From the NCBI GenBank assembly GCA_002493965.1, contig DLAP01000086.1, positions 1 through 48,558 on the forward strand: DNA of 48,558 nucleotides. Direction: 5' to 3'. Source of the stretch: Clostridiales bacterium UBA7044 (GTDB taxonomy: Bacteria; Bacillota; Clostridia; Oscillospirales; Oscillospiraceae). Shown piece after piece: positions 1-7,501 of the stretch (the first letter of the stretch is position 1; the number at the start of each line of letters is the position of its first letter). The notes beneath the pieces were generated by a model, which ran no database searches, was not told the DNA's origin, and saw only the letters and a program-made list of their open reading frames with translations. The position numbers were made by a program, and so were the translations under genes.

Positions 1-258
1 TGGAGACTTTTTTGACACGCTGAACAGTCCAGTGGACTGTTTTGTAGACCGTGGGAGAGTCCCTCCGGTTTGAAACGCATCCCGGAGGGACGTGGATCAA
101 GCCGGAGATTGTCCGACACCGGAAGGGGCTTCGTACGGGCGGAGAGCTCGAACCCACATAAATGGCACGTCCAACGGTCAGCCCCGGTAACTATTGCAAA
201 TGCAATCTGCATCCTTCGAAAAAAGCCCTGCGATATGCTGCCGCGTCCCGATTTTCTT
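1..258. other. Structured non-coding stretch at window edge
   Basis: No convincing gene. The stretch is rich in complementary segments: an 8-bp palindrome ACAGTCCA/TGGACTGT (24-31, 33-40), a 9-bp hairpin TCCCTCCGG/CCGGAGGGA (60-68, 82-90), GGACGTG (88-94) with CACGTCC (166-172), and ACC plus GGGGCT (118-120, 125-130) with AGCCCCGGT (180-188). This looks like a folded RNA or the end of a mobile element cut by the window edge. I do not recognise a known RNA family. A 66-codon plus-strand reading frame runs through it, but it follows the base-paired segments and is not a believable protein. Confidence 0.35.
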
Positions 259-681
259 TTACCTCAATAACGGCATACTCCCCGTTAGTTTATTGACTTT
301 CTTTTTTGCCCCGCAGATTGCAATTCCAAAATAATTTAAGTCAATTTCAGATACCTCTTTCATTTTCTTTATAAATTCATCATAAGTTTTGCAACTTTGC
401 GCTAAATCCGAAAAATCAACCACCGTTAAGTCTGAAAAATCCGGCTCATAAAGCTTTTCCCGGAGTTCTTTTATTTTACCTGCATTGCCTTTTAAAATAG
501 GCACAGGAAATTCGATAATACCTAAATGCGCATTTCCTGTTTTATCGGTCACATCTGCGCCGACTACTTCCGGCATTTTCTTTCCCAGGGTAATTCCCAT
601 GATGGCCGCCGTGTTCGCAATGATTCCTAATGGTAGGTGTTCATCAATTACCATGACACATTTTTCATTCTGTAAGTCCAT
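259..681 (-). CDS. DUF2000 family protein
   Basis: A 140-residue soluble protein that fits the DUF2000 family: it opens with the typical CVMVIDEHLPLGIIANTAAI segment (residues 8-27), followed by IMGITLGKKMPEVVG. Family members are small alpha/beta proteins of unknown biochemical role. The start is supported by AGGAAAGG about 8 bases upstream. It lies downstream of, and on the same strand as, an AraC-type regulator gene, separated by about 130 bases, so the two may form a regulator-target pair (inference). Base composition is visibly AT-rich compared with the rest of the window, as is that of the regulator, suggesting the pair was acquired together. Confidence 0.82.
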   Translation of the reverse strand: MDLQNEKCVMVIDEHLPLGIIANTAAIMGITLGKKMPEVVGADVTDKTGNAHLGIIEFPVPILKGNAGKIKELREKLYEPDFSDLTVVDFSDLAQSCKTYDEFIKKMKEVSEIDLNYFGIAICGAKKKVNKLTGSMPLLR

Positions 682-813
682 TTTTGTACCTTTCCTTTTC
701 TATATAAATCGTCTTTCAAGATCAATTTTTCTGTTCCCGCAATAAAGTCAACCGTTGTTGAACCATGAAAGCGAATTAAGAACGTTGCAAGTAAAATCCA
801 GCAAAGAATTCTG

Positions 814-1644
814 TTACGCACTGCCCCCTTTTCTGTAAAAAAACATGTCATGATAAACGCCGGGAGCAAGCCCGATAAAGCTGGTAAAATAATTTGTAAA
901 ATGGCTCTGATCTGAAAATCCTGTCCGCATAGCCGCTTCCACGGGCTGTATCCCTTTTTCCAACAATGCCTTTGCTTCATTGATACGGGTTGTTTCCAAA
1001 TATCGGTACGGGGTAATGCCTTTTATTCTGGTAAAAGCGCGAAGCAGGGTAGATTTACTTAAACCAGCGTAACGGCATATCTGATCTAAATAAATCCTTT
1101 CATGGAAGTGCTGCTGGATAAATTCACAGGCTTTTTCAATTTCCTGCGGACATTCCGGCACACAACTTTCAAAAGGCTGTCCGTACTTTTGTACCAGTGC
1201 TGAAATAAGGAATAACAGATTTTCTTCCTTACCAAAATCAGAACCCCCATTTATTACCATTTTGTGAAGCGGACGCAAGTAACAGGTAATTTCATCATCA
1301 TAAATTACATTCTTTGAAAAGCCGGGAAGTTCCCGTTTTCCTGTTACTTCTTCCACTAAATCAAGCATGGTGCTTTTCGAAATATTAAATCCGCGATAAT
1401 CAAAGGTTCCACCGTCACTTTGAACGCAGGCATGATTATCCCCCGGATTAAAAAGGATAACGTTGCCCTTTTCTATACCATATTCTTTATTTTTACAAGA
1501 CAAGACACGTTGTCCGTCCTCAACAAAGCCTATTACATAATGCTCATGGAAGTGGTTTGGGAATGGCTGTACGATCCCCTCAAAACGATAGGCTTGCACC
1601 TTTATTTCATCATCATATACAATTGTTCTCGTTTCTTTCTTCAT
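814..1644 (-). CDS. AraC family transcriptional regulator
   Basis: A 276-residue regulator. The N-terminal half is an AraC-type cupin arm with the expected HFHEHYVIGFVEDG segment (an HxHxxY-type sensing signature) and NPGDNHAC. The C-terminal ~100 residues hold the double helix-turn-helix: IYLDQICRYAGLSKSTLLRA for the first, and AAMRTGFSDQSHFTNYFTSF for the second, matching the family signature. The ATG at 1644 was chosen over the upstream in-frame ATG at 1668; neither has a strong ribosome site, but a GGGGAAAG lies before 1644. It probably controls the adjacent DUF2000 gene and/or itself; the ligand is unknown. Composition is AT-rich like the DUF2000 gene. Confidence 0.85.
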   Translation of the reverse strand: MKKETRTIVYDDEIKVQAYRFEGIVQPFPNHFHEHYVIGFVEDGQRVLSCKNKEYGIEKGNVILFNPGDNHACVQSDGGTFDYRGFNISKSTMLDLVEEVTGKRELPGFSKNVIYDDEITCYLRPLHKMVINGGSDFGKEENLLFLISALVQKYGQPFESCVPECPQEIEKACEFIQQHFHERIYLDQICRYAGLSKSTLLRAFTRIKGITPYRYLETTRINEAKALLEKGIQPVEAAMRTGFSDQSHFTNYFTSFIGLAPGVYHDMFFYRKGGSA

Positions 1645-1732
1645 ATGTTTTTGCTTCTTTCCCCACATATTGTACCGCTGAAACCTTAGAAAGTCTTGTA
1701 AAAAATCTTCAAATTCTTTGTTACATGGAAAA

Positions 1733-1780
1733 GGCAGGGCAAAGAAGTCATTGAATCACTTCTATGCCCTGTCCTTTTTT
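1733..1780. terminator. Rho-independent terminator hairpin
   Basis: CAGGGCAAAGAAGT (1735-1748) pairs with ACTTCTATGCCCTG (1758-1771), one mismatch, 9-base loop, followed on the plus strand by a run of six T. On the minus strand it is followed by CCTTTTCC. It probably insulates the AraC/DUF2000 island. Confidence 0.6.
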
Positions 1781-2020
1781 CGTTTCTATCCGCGTTCGGC
1801 TGTCTTTCTGCCTGAAAAAACTGCCTATCATTTCGCTTGACAACATCACGCTCCTGTTTTCAGCTTTCCATAGCCGCTTGGCGTGCGGAAAAGTTGAGAA
1901 CCCTGGCGGCACGGATACGCTTATCTGTTCTTTTATTGCTTTCTCTGTATTCCTCTGCCTGACTGAGTCATTCGGATATTCTTCCGTTCGCTGCGCCGGA
2001 TTCCGCCCATATGGGAAACC

Positions 2021-2047
2021 GCCCAGCCAGGAAAAGCCTAGCTGGGC
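2021..2047 (-). terminator. Possible terminator after degV
   Basis: GCCCAGC (2021-2027) pairs with GCTGGGC (2041-2047), extended by AGG/CCT inside, just past the degV stop codon. The T-run is poor, so termination strength is uncertain. Confidence 0.4.
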
Positions 2048-2063
2048 GCTGCTATTACAATTC

Positions 2064-2933
2064 TTACCGTCTCTGTCCAAAGAAGAACAGCGCCAGCATC
2101 CCCGGCCCCACATGGGCGCCGGTAAAGGGTTCGTGGGGACACACGATCAGTTCCTTGGGCGGACAAATCTCACTGATCCGCCGGGCCAGTGCCTCCGCTT
2201 CCTCGGGGCAGTCCCCGTGGGTGATGGCTACCCGCTGATTTTCCGGATGTTCCGCCCGGGTTCGGTACATCTCCACAATGGCGTCCACCGCCTTCTTCCG
2301 GCCACGATACTTGCCGCAGGCCACGATGTGCCCCGTGGTGTCTCCCCAGAGCAGGGGCTTGATGTTCAGCACTGTGCCGATGGCGGCGGTAGCTCCACTG
2401 ACCCGGCCTGTGCGCTTTAAGAAGTTTAAGTCATCCACAGTAAAATATTGCAGCAGATGCCCAACCTCTTCATCCAGAATGTCCGCTGCCTCTTCGGCGC
2501 TCTTCCCTTCCTCACGGAGATCCGCCGCCCGGCAGGCCAGCAGTCCCGTGCCGAAGCCAGCGCCCAGGGAGTCAACGAACCGGATCGTCCGGTCCGGAAA
2601 TTCCTCTCTCAGGGCTTCTATGGCAATCCAGGCAGCCTGAATGGTGCCGCTAATGCCCGAGGACATCCCCACATAGATTACGTCCAGACCCTTCTCAAGT
2701 TCCGGGCGGAAGTGGTTCAGAAACCGCTGGGTATTGATGAGGCTGGTCTTCATAGTGGAGCCATGGCGGAGCTTCTCGTAAAAGCCGTGGGCATCAAAGG
2801 TATCAATATCCCCTTCGAAAACCCCCGGTTCCCCGTCCAGGACATAGTTGCAGGACAGCACCTGGATGTTCAGCGACCTAAGTAAGCGGCCCGGGAGATT
2901 GGAACAGCCGTCGGTGAAAACTGTAAATGACAT
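2064..2933 (-). CDS. DegV family fatty-acid-binding protein
   Basis: A 289-residue DegV/FakB-type protein. It begins MSFTVFTDGCSNLPGRLL, matching the DegV N-terminus (TDS/TDGxxDLP), and later has GMSSGISGTIQAA, the conserved SSxxSGT lipid-head-group loop, and NLNFLKRTGRVSGATA, the LKxGRI-like loop. DegV proteins bind a single fatty acid; FakB members hand it to the kinase FakA for phospholipid synthesis. No fakA-like gene is in the window. The ATG at 2933 has GGAGGG seven bases upstream and is preferred over the in-frame ATG five codons earlier. A sigma-A promoter lies upstream, so it is likely monocistronic. Confidence 0.9.
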   Translation of the reverse strand: MSFTVFTDGCSNLPGRLLRSLNIQVLSCNYVLDGEPGVFEGDIDTFDAHGFYEKLRHGSTMKTSLINTQRFLNHFRPELEKGLDVIYVGMSSGISGTIQAAWIAIEALREEFPDRTIRFVDSLGAGFGTGLLACRAADLREEGKSAEEAADILDEEVGHLLQYFTVDDLNFLKRTGRVSGATAAIGTVLNIKPLLWGDTTGHIVACGKYRGRKKAVDAIVEMYRTRAEHPENQRVAITHGDCPEEAEALARRISEICPPKELIVCPHEPFTGAHVGPGMLALFFFGQRR

Positions 2934-2965
2934 GATGTATCCCTCCATTGATATACGACAGGTTT

Positions 2966-2994
2966 ATTTTAATCGCTTTTGGAGGAAAAGTAAA
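2966..2994 (-). promoter_or_regulatory. Sigma-A-type promoter for degV
   Basis: Reading on the minus strand: -35 TTTACT (2994-2989), 17-base spacer, -10 TAAAAT (2971-2966), 33 bases before the degV start codon. Confidence 0.6.
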
Positions 2995-3145
2995 GGCTTC
3001 TCAGAGGCAAAAATCCAAATGTAGGGTCTTTTTGGAACTCTACCGGAAGTAGAATCTCAGGAACCCGTGGTAGAATTGGCCTGATTTTCTCCTTATTTTT
3101 CTGGAAACGGAATTATACAGGCTGCCATTCATGGGTAAAAAAGCA

Positions 3146-3174
3146 TTGCCATTGTCTCCCCTTTATGCTATGAT
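3146..3174 (+). promoter_or_regulatory. Sigma-A-type promoter for the aldo/keto reductase
   Basis: -35 TTGCCA (3146-3151), 17-base spacer, -10 TATGAT (3169-3174); the start codon is 23 bases further on behind a GAGG ribosome site, so the leader is very short. Confidence 0.7.
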
Positions 3175-3197
3175 AAAAGAAAAAATGAGGTGCGTTT

Positions 3198-4292
3198 ATG
3201 ATCAATCCCTATTTTGATAACATCCGGAAAAACCTTGGCTTCGGCTTCATGCGTCTGCCCATGATCGGCGAGGAAGTGGACATCCCCCAGACCAAAGAGA
3301 TGGTAGACCTGTTCCTGCAAAATGGCTTCAACTATTTTGACACCGCCCATGGCTACATCGGCGGGAAAAGCGAGCTGGCCATCCGGGAATGCCTGTCCTC
3401 CCGGTACCCCCGGGAAAGCTTTATTCTCACCAACAAGCTGTCCGGTAACTATTTTTCTTCTCAGGAGGAGATCCGCCCCCTGTTCCAGCAGCAGCTTACC
3501 GCCTGCGGCGTGGAATACTTTGACTTCTACCTGATGCACGCCATGAGCGCCAAAGGCTTTGCCAGCTATAAGGCGTTTCATGCCTTTGAAACCACGCTGG
3601 AATTGAAGGCGGAGGGCAAAATCCGGCACATGGGCATTTCCTTCCACGATAAGGCGGAGGTTCTGGATCAGATTCTCACCGAGTACCCCCAGATTGAGGT
3701 GGTGCAGATTCAGTTCAACTTCGTGGACTACGAGGATGAAAAGGTGGAATCCCGGAAATGTTATGAGATCTGCCGGAAGCATAATAAACCTGTCATCGTT
3801 ATGGAGCCTGTCAAGGGCGGCAGTTTAGTGAATCTGCCTCAGTCCGCCCAGAAGGTTTTCGATCACTTAAACGGCGGCTCCAACGCCAGCTATGCCATCC
3901 GGTTCGCCGCTGGGTTCGAGGGCATGATGATGGTTCTGTCCGGCATGAGCACCTTGGAACAGATGCAGGATAACATCTCCTTTATGAAGGACTTCCAGCC
4001 CCTCTCCCAGAAGGAACAGGAAGCCGTGGAAAAGGTGCGGGCCATCTTCCGGAACCAAGCCCTGATTCCCTGCACCGGCTGTCGGTACTGCACCGAGGTC
4101 TGTCCCCAGGAGATCCCCATTCCGGAGATTTTCGCGGCTCTGAACGATAAGCGTCAGAGTCACGCGGCGGATTTCTGTGGCATCGACAAGGCGAAAGACT
4201 GCGTCCGCTGCGGCCAGTGCGAAAATATCTGCCCCCAGAATCTGAATATCCGGGAGCTGCTGATGGTGGCATCCGAGGAGCTGGGCGCTTAA
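3198..4292 (+). CDS. Aldo/keto reductase with C-terminal [4Fe-4S] domain
   Basis: A 364-residue predicted oxidoreductase of the COG1453 type: a TIM-barrel aldo/keto reductase (about 1-270) fused to a two-cluster ferredoxin domain (about 285-355). The catalytic tetrad is visible as Asp and Tyr in YFDTAHGYIGGKSE, Lys in ILTNKL, and His in YLMHAM. The cluster ligands are CTGCRYCTEVCPQ and CVRCGQCENICPQ. Such proteins couple NAD(P)H-dependent carbonyl reduction with Fe-S electron carriers in anaerobes; the substrate is unknown. It has its own promoter and terminator and stands alone between two minus-strand genes. Confidence 0.9.
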   Translation: MINPYFDNIRKNLGFGFMRLPMIGEEVDIPQTKEMVDLFLQNGFNYFDTAHGYIGGKSELAIRECLSSRYPRESFILTNKLSGNYFSSQEEIRPLFQQQLTACGVEYFDFYLMHAMSAKGFASYKAFHAFETTLELKAEGKIRHMGISFHDKAEVLDQILTEYPQIEVVQIQFNFVDYEDEKVESRKCYEICRKHNKPVIVMEPVKGGSLVNLPQSAQKVFDHLNGGSNASYAIRFAAGFEGMMMVLSGMSTLEQMQDNISFMKDFQPLSQKEQEAVEKVRAIFRNQALIPCTGCRYCTEVCPQEIPIPEIFAALNDKRQSHAADFCGIDKAKDCVRCGQCENICPQNLNIRELLMVASEELGA

Positions 4293-4302
4293 GTACATAG
4301 GT

Positions 4303-4336
4303 AATCCCTCCGGAATGGCCGGAGGGATTCTTTTAT
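4303..4336 (+). terminator. Terminator of the aldo/keto reductase gene
   Basis: AATCCCTCCGG (4303-4313) pairs perfectly with CCGGAGGGATT (4319-4329), a 5-base loop, followed by CTTTTATT. It begins ten bases after the stop codon. Confidence 0.8.
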
Positions 4337-4602
4337 TCCCCTTGCAGGGAATATACAAACAGCAAAAGCGCTGTGATGAGAAATGGCAGCGTCACAGTCA
4401 GCACCAGCAGCCGATCCAGGAGCCGCCCCCAAGATGATGCTTCTCTGCCTGGAACGGGCAGCCGCTCCTCCAATTTCTGATATTCGGCATACTCCCCCTG
4501 CCGTCCATCCTGTACGCTCTGCCTCAAGCTCAGCGTTCTGGATATGGCCATGGCACCAATCAGAAAAAATAGTATCAGAATCCCCATTCTGCGCTTGCTC
4601 AC
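4333..4602 (-). CDS. Small two-helix membrane protein
   Basis: An 89-residue protein I do not recognise. A basic start (MSKRRMG) precedes a hydrophobic helix (residues 7-23, ILILFFLIGAMAISRTL), a charged ~40-residue segment (SVQDGRQGEYAEYQKLEERL) and a second helix near the C-terminus (about 66-86). The start is a GTG at 4602 with GGAGAGGG six bases upstream. It lies 47 bases downstream of the thioester-domain-like protein and probably in the same transcript, so it may anchor, export or accompany that protein (inference). Confidence 0.6.
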   Translation of the reverse strand: MSKRRMGILILFFLIGAMAISRTLSLRQSVQDGRQGEYAEYQKLEERLPVPGREASSWGRLLDRLLVLTVTLPFLITALLLFVYSLQGE

Positions 4603-4649
4603 CAGAATCCCTCTCCTTTCGATTCGGCTCTGCTATATTTTTGCTGCGG

Positions 4650-5810
4650 TTACGGATGAAGCTCCAAAGCCTCGGAATCCAGGACTCCCCTTTCCTGTAC
4701 TTCCCCGGCTTCCAGCCAAGTTTTCGACTTCTCCGGCACCGTGGAGACCCCAGAGGGCACCGGCGTCAACACCCGTTCACAATAGACCGGCATGACACTG
4801 TTGTCATATCCAAGCAGGGTCTGGGACGATTCCCGTTCCCCCTGCGCGTCAAATAAGTACACATCCCCGCCGCACTGGCTTCCGTAGATCTCCAGTCTCA
4901 CCGCACTGCGCTGGGTCAGGCCAGTAAAAGTAAAGGCATACTCCCCAGCTTCCATGAGGGGCTGGATCTGAGTCTCCTCCCCACAAGAGGCGGTGAGAGT
5001 TAGGTTGTCCCCCTCCCGGATTTCCGCCTGGATTGTCACCGATACGGCGGCGGTATAGCCCCCATCCCCCTGGACACAGGAATAAACCGTTCGCGTGATG
5101 GAGGCGTCGGAAATTAAGGAGGTTGCCGGCGCCGCAGGCTCTAAATTAAAAAAATAAGTATACAGGCTCTCAATGTTTTTCTCCGTGCTGTCCGTTATCT
5201 GCTGAGACAGCTCCTCCCTATAAACCACGGCACTCTGGTACTCCCCCAGGTCCGTACACCCGTCAAACAGAGCGTTCACGCTGTAGCTATGACCCATTGC
5301 CACCTTCCAGATGGCGATTTGGGCGGCCAGGATCGCCTCCCCGCTTTGCAGATTCTCAATTTCCGACATGCCCATGCTCTCCAGCCATCCGTTGGCCCTT
5401 TCCTGAACGTCCTCCAGTCCCAGATATGGAAAGCTTCCCTCCACAATGGCCCGAAGCTTTCCGGCAGCGGCGTCGGAAAAGTAGGTGCTGTCCTCCAGGT
5501 TCAGCCGCCGATATCTGGCCCCGGGTCGGACTTCTGCGGCGGCGTCAGCGCTGTAGGCTGTCACCGCATGGCCCTGGTCTCCAGTCAGTCGGTAGATGCG
5601 TGGGGCCCAGGTTCCGGAAAAATGCCGGGAACCATCGCCGCTCAATATGGTATGGTCAACCGTAAAAGGCGACACATAAACGTAAGGCGTTTCCTCCGGC
5701 GCTTCCGGGTAAGTCAGGGCGTAGGGGTCCTGCTGCTCCGCATGGGCGTTTTCCGGACAAAAAAGCAGCAGCGCCAGCAGCAAGGCGCAGGCTTTCCTTT
5801 GGGTATTCAT
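4650..5810 (-). CDS. Secreted thioester-domain-like protein, reactive Cys replaced by Ser
   Basis: A 386-residue exported protein. Signal peptide 1-24 (cleavage after AHA). Residues about 45-200 resemble the internal thioester (TQXA) adhesin domain: the segment that normally carries the reactive Cys (YCxD) reads AYSAD with Ser87, and the partner motif TQxAIW reads AAQIAIW with Gln164. The Cys-Gln thioester therefore cannot form. The C-terminal half (about 230-350) looks like beta-sandwich repeats, with VTIQAEIREGDNLTLTA and FTFTGLTQRSAVRLEIYG. There is no LPXTG sorting signal or C-terminal helix, unusual for the family. AAGGAAGG precedes the start. Surface or cell-wall role likely; covalent adhesion in the usual way is not. 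Confidence 0.7.
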   Translation of the reverse strand: MNTQRKACALLLALLLFCPENAHAEQQDPYALTYPEAPEETPYVYVSPFTVDHTILSGDGSRHFSGTWAPRIYRLTGDQGHAVTAYSADAAAEVRPGARYRRLNLEDSTYFSDAAAGKLRAIVEGSFPYLGLEDVQERANGWLESMGMSEIENLQSGEAILAAQIAIWKVAMGHSYSVNALFDGCTDLGEYQSAVVYREELSQQITDSTEKNIESLYTYFFNLEPAAPATSLISDASITRTVYSCVQGDGGYTAAVSVTIQAEIREGDNLTLTASCGEETQIQPLMEAGEYAFTFTGLTQRSAVRLEIYGSQCGGDVYLFDAQGERESSQTLLGYDNSVMPVYCERVLTPVPSGVSTVPEKSKTWLEAGEVQERGVLDSEALELHP

Positions 5811-5928
5811 AGGGCTGCCTTCCTTTCTTTTTTCCCCAGTTTACCACAAACCCTGTGTCAGCTTTTGGCGGAATCGGCGGTTCGCTGCGAAATTCCTCAG
5901 ATTTTCTTTTCTGTGCAACGCCGAACGC

Positions 5929-5957
5929 TTTACATGAAAAAAATCCTGTGCTATAAT
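5929..5957 (+). promoter_or_regulatory. Consensus sigma-A promoter for the ZIP operon
   Basis: -35 TTTACA (5929-5934), 17-base spacer, -10 TATAAT (5952-5957). About 100 bases of leader follow before the ZIP transporter start; no obvious riboswitch fold was seen in it. Confidence 0.75.
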
Positions 5958-6063
5958 TGTCGAACACGATAAGCTTTTCTGTCTTCCTGCCGATTCCCTC
6001 CCAGATTCCGGAGCGGGCGCATAGCATGAGCGAAGAAGACCAGAAACTTTGGGAGGCATTGTT

Positions 6064-6816
6064 ATGAAGCTTGTTTTTCTCACTGCCCTGGGCGTAGGCG
6101 GCGCTACCGTCTTCGGAAGCGCCATCGGATTTGCGTTCAAAAAGATTTCCCATACCTTCAGCGATATGGTGCTGGCCTTTGCCGCCGGGGTCATGCTGGC
6201 CGCCGCTGTGCTGGGGTTGATCCTTCCGTCCCTGGATTACGGTGGAAGGTATGGGATTCTGATTACCATCGCGGGTATTTTTGCCGGCGCCCTGTGCCTG
6301 AACCTGATGGACCGGGTGGTGCCCCATCTTCACCGTCTGGTGGGGGTGGACACGGAAACCCATTCCGCAAATGCGAATATCGATAAGGTGCTGCTGTTCG
6401 TCTCCGCCATCGCCATTCACAATCTCCCCGAGGGCATTGCCGCCGGTGTGGGCTTCGGCTCCGAGAATACCGCCGACGCCCTTCTGATTGCGGGCGGCAT
6501 CGCCCTGCAAAACATCCCGGAGGGTATGGTCATCATCGGGCCTATGCTGGCGGCGGGGATCTCTCCCAAGCGGACCTTCCTCTGTGGCCTGGCCACCGGA
6601 CTGGTGGAAGTGGTGGGGACCCTACTGGGCTATTTTATGGTGTCTATCGCCTCGGCCATTTTGCCCTTTGCTCTGGCCTTTGCGGGCGGCACCATGCTGT
6701 ATGTCATCAGCGACGAAATGATCCCGGAAACCCACGATGAAAATACCAGCAGCGCCACCTACGCATTGCTCGCAGGCTTCTGCGTCATGCTGCTCTCGGA
6801 TTTTCTGCTGAGCTGA
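6064..6816 (+). CDS. ZIP family divalent metal transporter
   Basis: A 250-residue polytopic membrane protein of the ZIP family (zinc or related divalent cations into the cytoplasm), of the ZupT/GufA-like group. About eight hydrophobic helices. The metal-binding helices carry the signature AIHNLPEGIAAGVGFG (TM4) and ALQNIPEGMVIIGPML (TM5), with conserved His/Asn and Glu ligands. The cytoplasmic loop (HLHRLVGVDTETHSAN) contains His residues as usual. The ATG at 6064 follows GGGAGGC and is preferred over an ATG five codons upstream. First gene of a plus-strand run with the HAD phosphatase and epimerase, behind a strong promoter. Metal specificity cannot be told from sequence. Confidence 0.9.
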   Translation: MKLVFLTALGVGGATVFGSAIGFAFKKISHTFSDMVLAFAAGVMLAAAVLGLILPSLDYGGRYGILITIAGIFAGALCLNLMDRVVPHLHRLVGVDTETHSANANIDKVLLFVSAIAIHNLPEGIAAGVGFGSENTADALLIAGGIALQNIPEGMVIIGPMLAAGISPKRTFLCGLATGLVEVVGTLLGYFMVSIASAILPFALAFAGGTMLYVISDEMIPETHDENTSSATYALLAGFCVMLLSDFLLS

Positions 6817-6841
6817 TTCCAAAGGAAAGGAACTTTCCCAT

Positions 6842-7480
6842 ATGCGAAAGGCAATTTTATTCGACCTGGACGGCACTCTCACCGATTCTGGAGAAGGGAT
6901 CATCAACTGCGCTATAGCTGCGCTGAAGCACTTCGGCCTACCTGTTCCCGCCCGGGAGGAAATGCGGGTATTCGTAGGGCCGCCGCTGCATGAGACCTTT
7001 TTAAAATTCGGGGTGAAGCCCGAACAAACGGATGAGGCCATCCGGGTCTACCGGGAGCGGTATATCCCCATTGGGAAATTCGAAAACACCCCCTATCCTG
7101 GCATTCGGGAGTTGCTTGCTAGTCTCAAAACGGCTGGGCATAAACTCTACGTCGCCACCTCTAAGCCGGAAACCACCTCCATAGAAATTCTGGAGCACTT
7201 CGACCTGGCAAAATATTTTGACTGCATCTGCGGTGCCTCCATGGATCTGTCACGCTATTCTAAAGAAGACGTGATTGCGTATCTGCTGGAGCAGAATGGC
7301 CAGGCGGACAACATGGTCATGATCGGCGACACCAAGTTTGATGTGCTGGGTGCGAAGAAACACGGCATTCCCACGGTAGGCGTAGCCTGGGGCTACGGCG
7401 AAGTGAAGGATATGGAAGAGGCCGGAGCTGTGAAAATCGCCTACACCATGGAAGAACTACAAACATATCTCCTGAAATAA
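6842..7480 (+). CDS. HAD superfamily phosphatase, phosphoglycolate phosphatase-like
   Basis: A 212-residue haloacid dehalogenase hydrolase. Motif I FDLDGTLTDSGEGI near residue 7 holds the nucleophile and acid/base Asp; motif II is VATSKP; motif III Lys is in YSKEDV; motif IV is MIGDTKFDVLGAKKHGIPTVGV. The helical cap between motifs I and II (about 17-85) is that of the Gph/PpaX/5'-nucleotidase-like group, so phosphoglycolate, pyrophosphate or a nucleotide is plausible. It starts 25 bases after the ZIP gene and ends 21 bases before the epimerase, so the three are probably co-transcribed. Confidence 0.85.
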   Translation: MRKAILFDLDGTLTDSGEGIINCAIAALKHFGLPVPAREEMRVFVGPPLHETFLKFGVKPEQTDEAIRVYRERYIPIGKFENTPYPGIRELLASLKTAGHKLYVATSKPETTSIEILEHFDLAKYFDCICGASMDLSRYSKEDVIAYLLEQNGQADNMVMIGDTKFDVLGAKKHGIPTVGVAWGYGEVKDMEEAGAVKIAYTMEELQTYLLK

Positions 7481-7501
7481 ACAACATCAGAGGTAGAGAC
7501 T

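Larger units (their letters stand above)
1645..2063. other. Gap with terminator and coding remnant
   Basis: About 420 bases without an intact gene. It holds a strong hairpin (1735-1771) and, from about 1790 to 2000 on the minus strand, short reading-frame pieces broken by stops and a frame change (for example ARQAAMES and NKRTDKRIRAARV). Their basic, Arg/Lys/Gln-rich character resembles the tails of plasmid mobilisation proteins, but I cannot identify the parent. Most likely decayed mobile-element sequence at the border of the AT-rich island. Confidence 0.35.

Noticed and set aside
90..200. A group II intron domain V or tRNA-like fold in the left-edge structured stretch.
   Set aside because: The characteristic domain V helix sequence and bulge are not present, and no cloverleaf can be drawn.
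70..270. A 66-codon plus-strand frame at the left edge.
   Set aside because: It runs through segments that pair with each other and then into AT-rich sequence; no protein family, and no good ribosome site.
648..980. A 110-codon minus-strand frame between the DUF2000 and AraC genes, with a hydrophobic stretch.
   Set aside because: Most of it overlaps the AraC coding end in another frame, and the part left over is only the ~130-base spacer.
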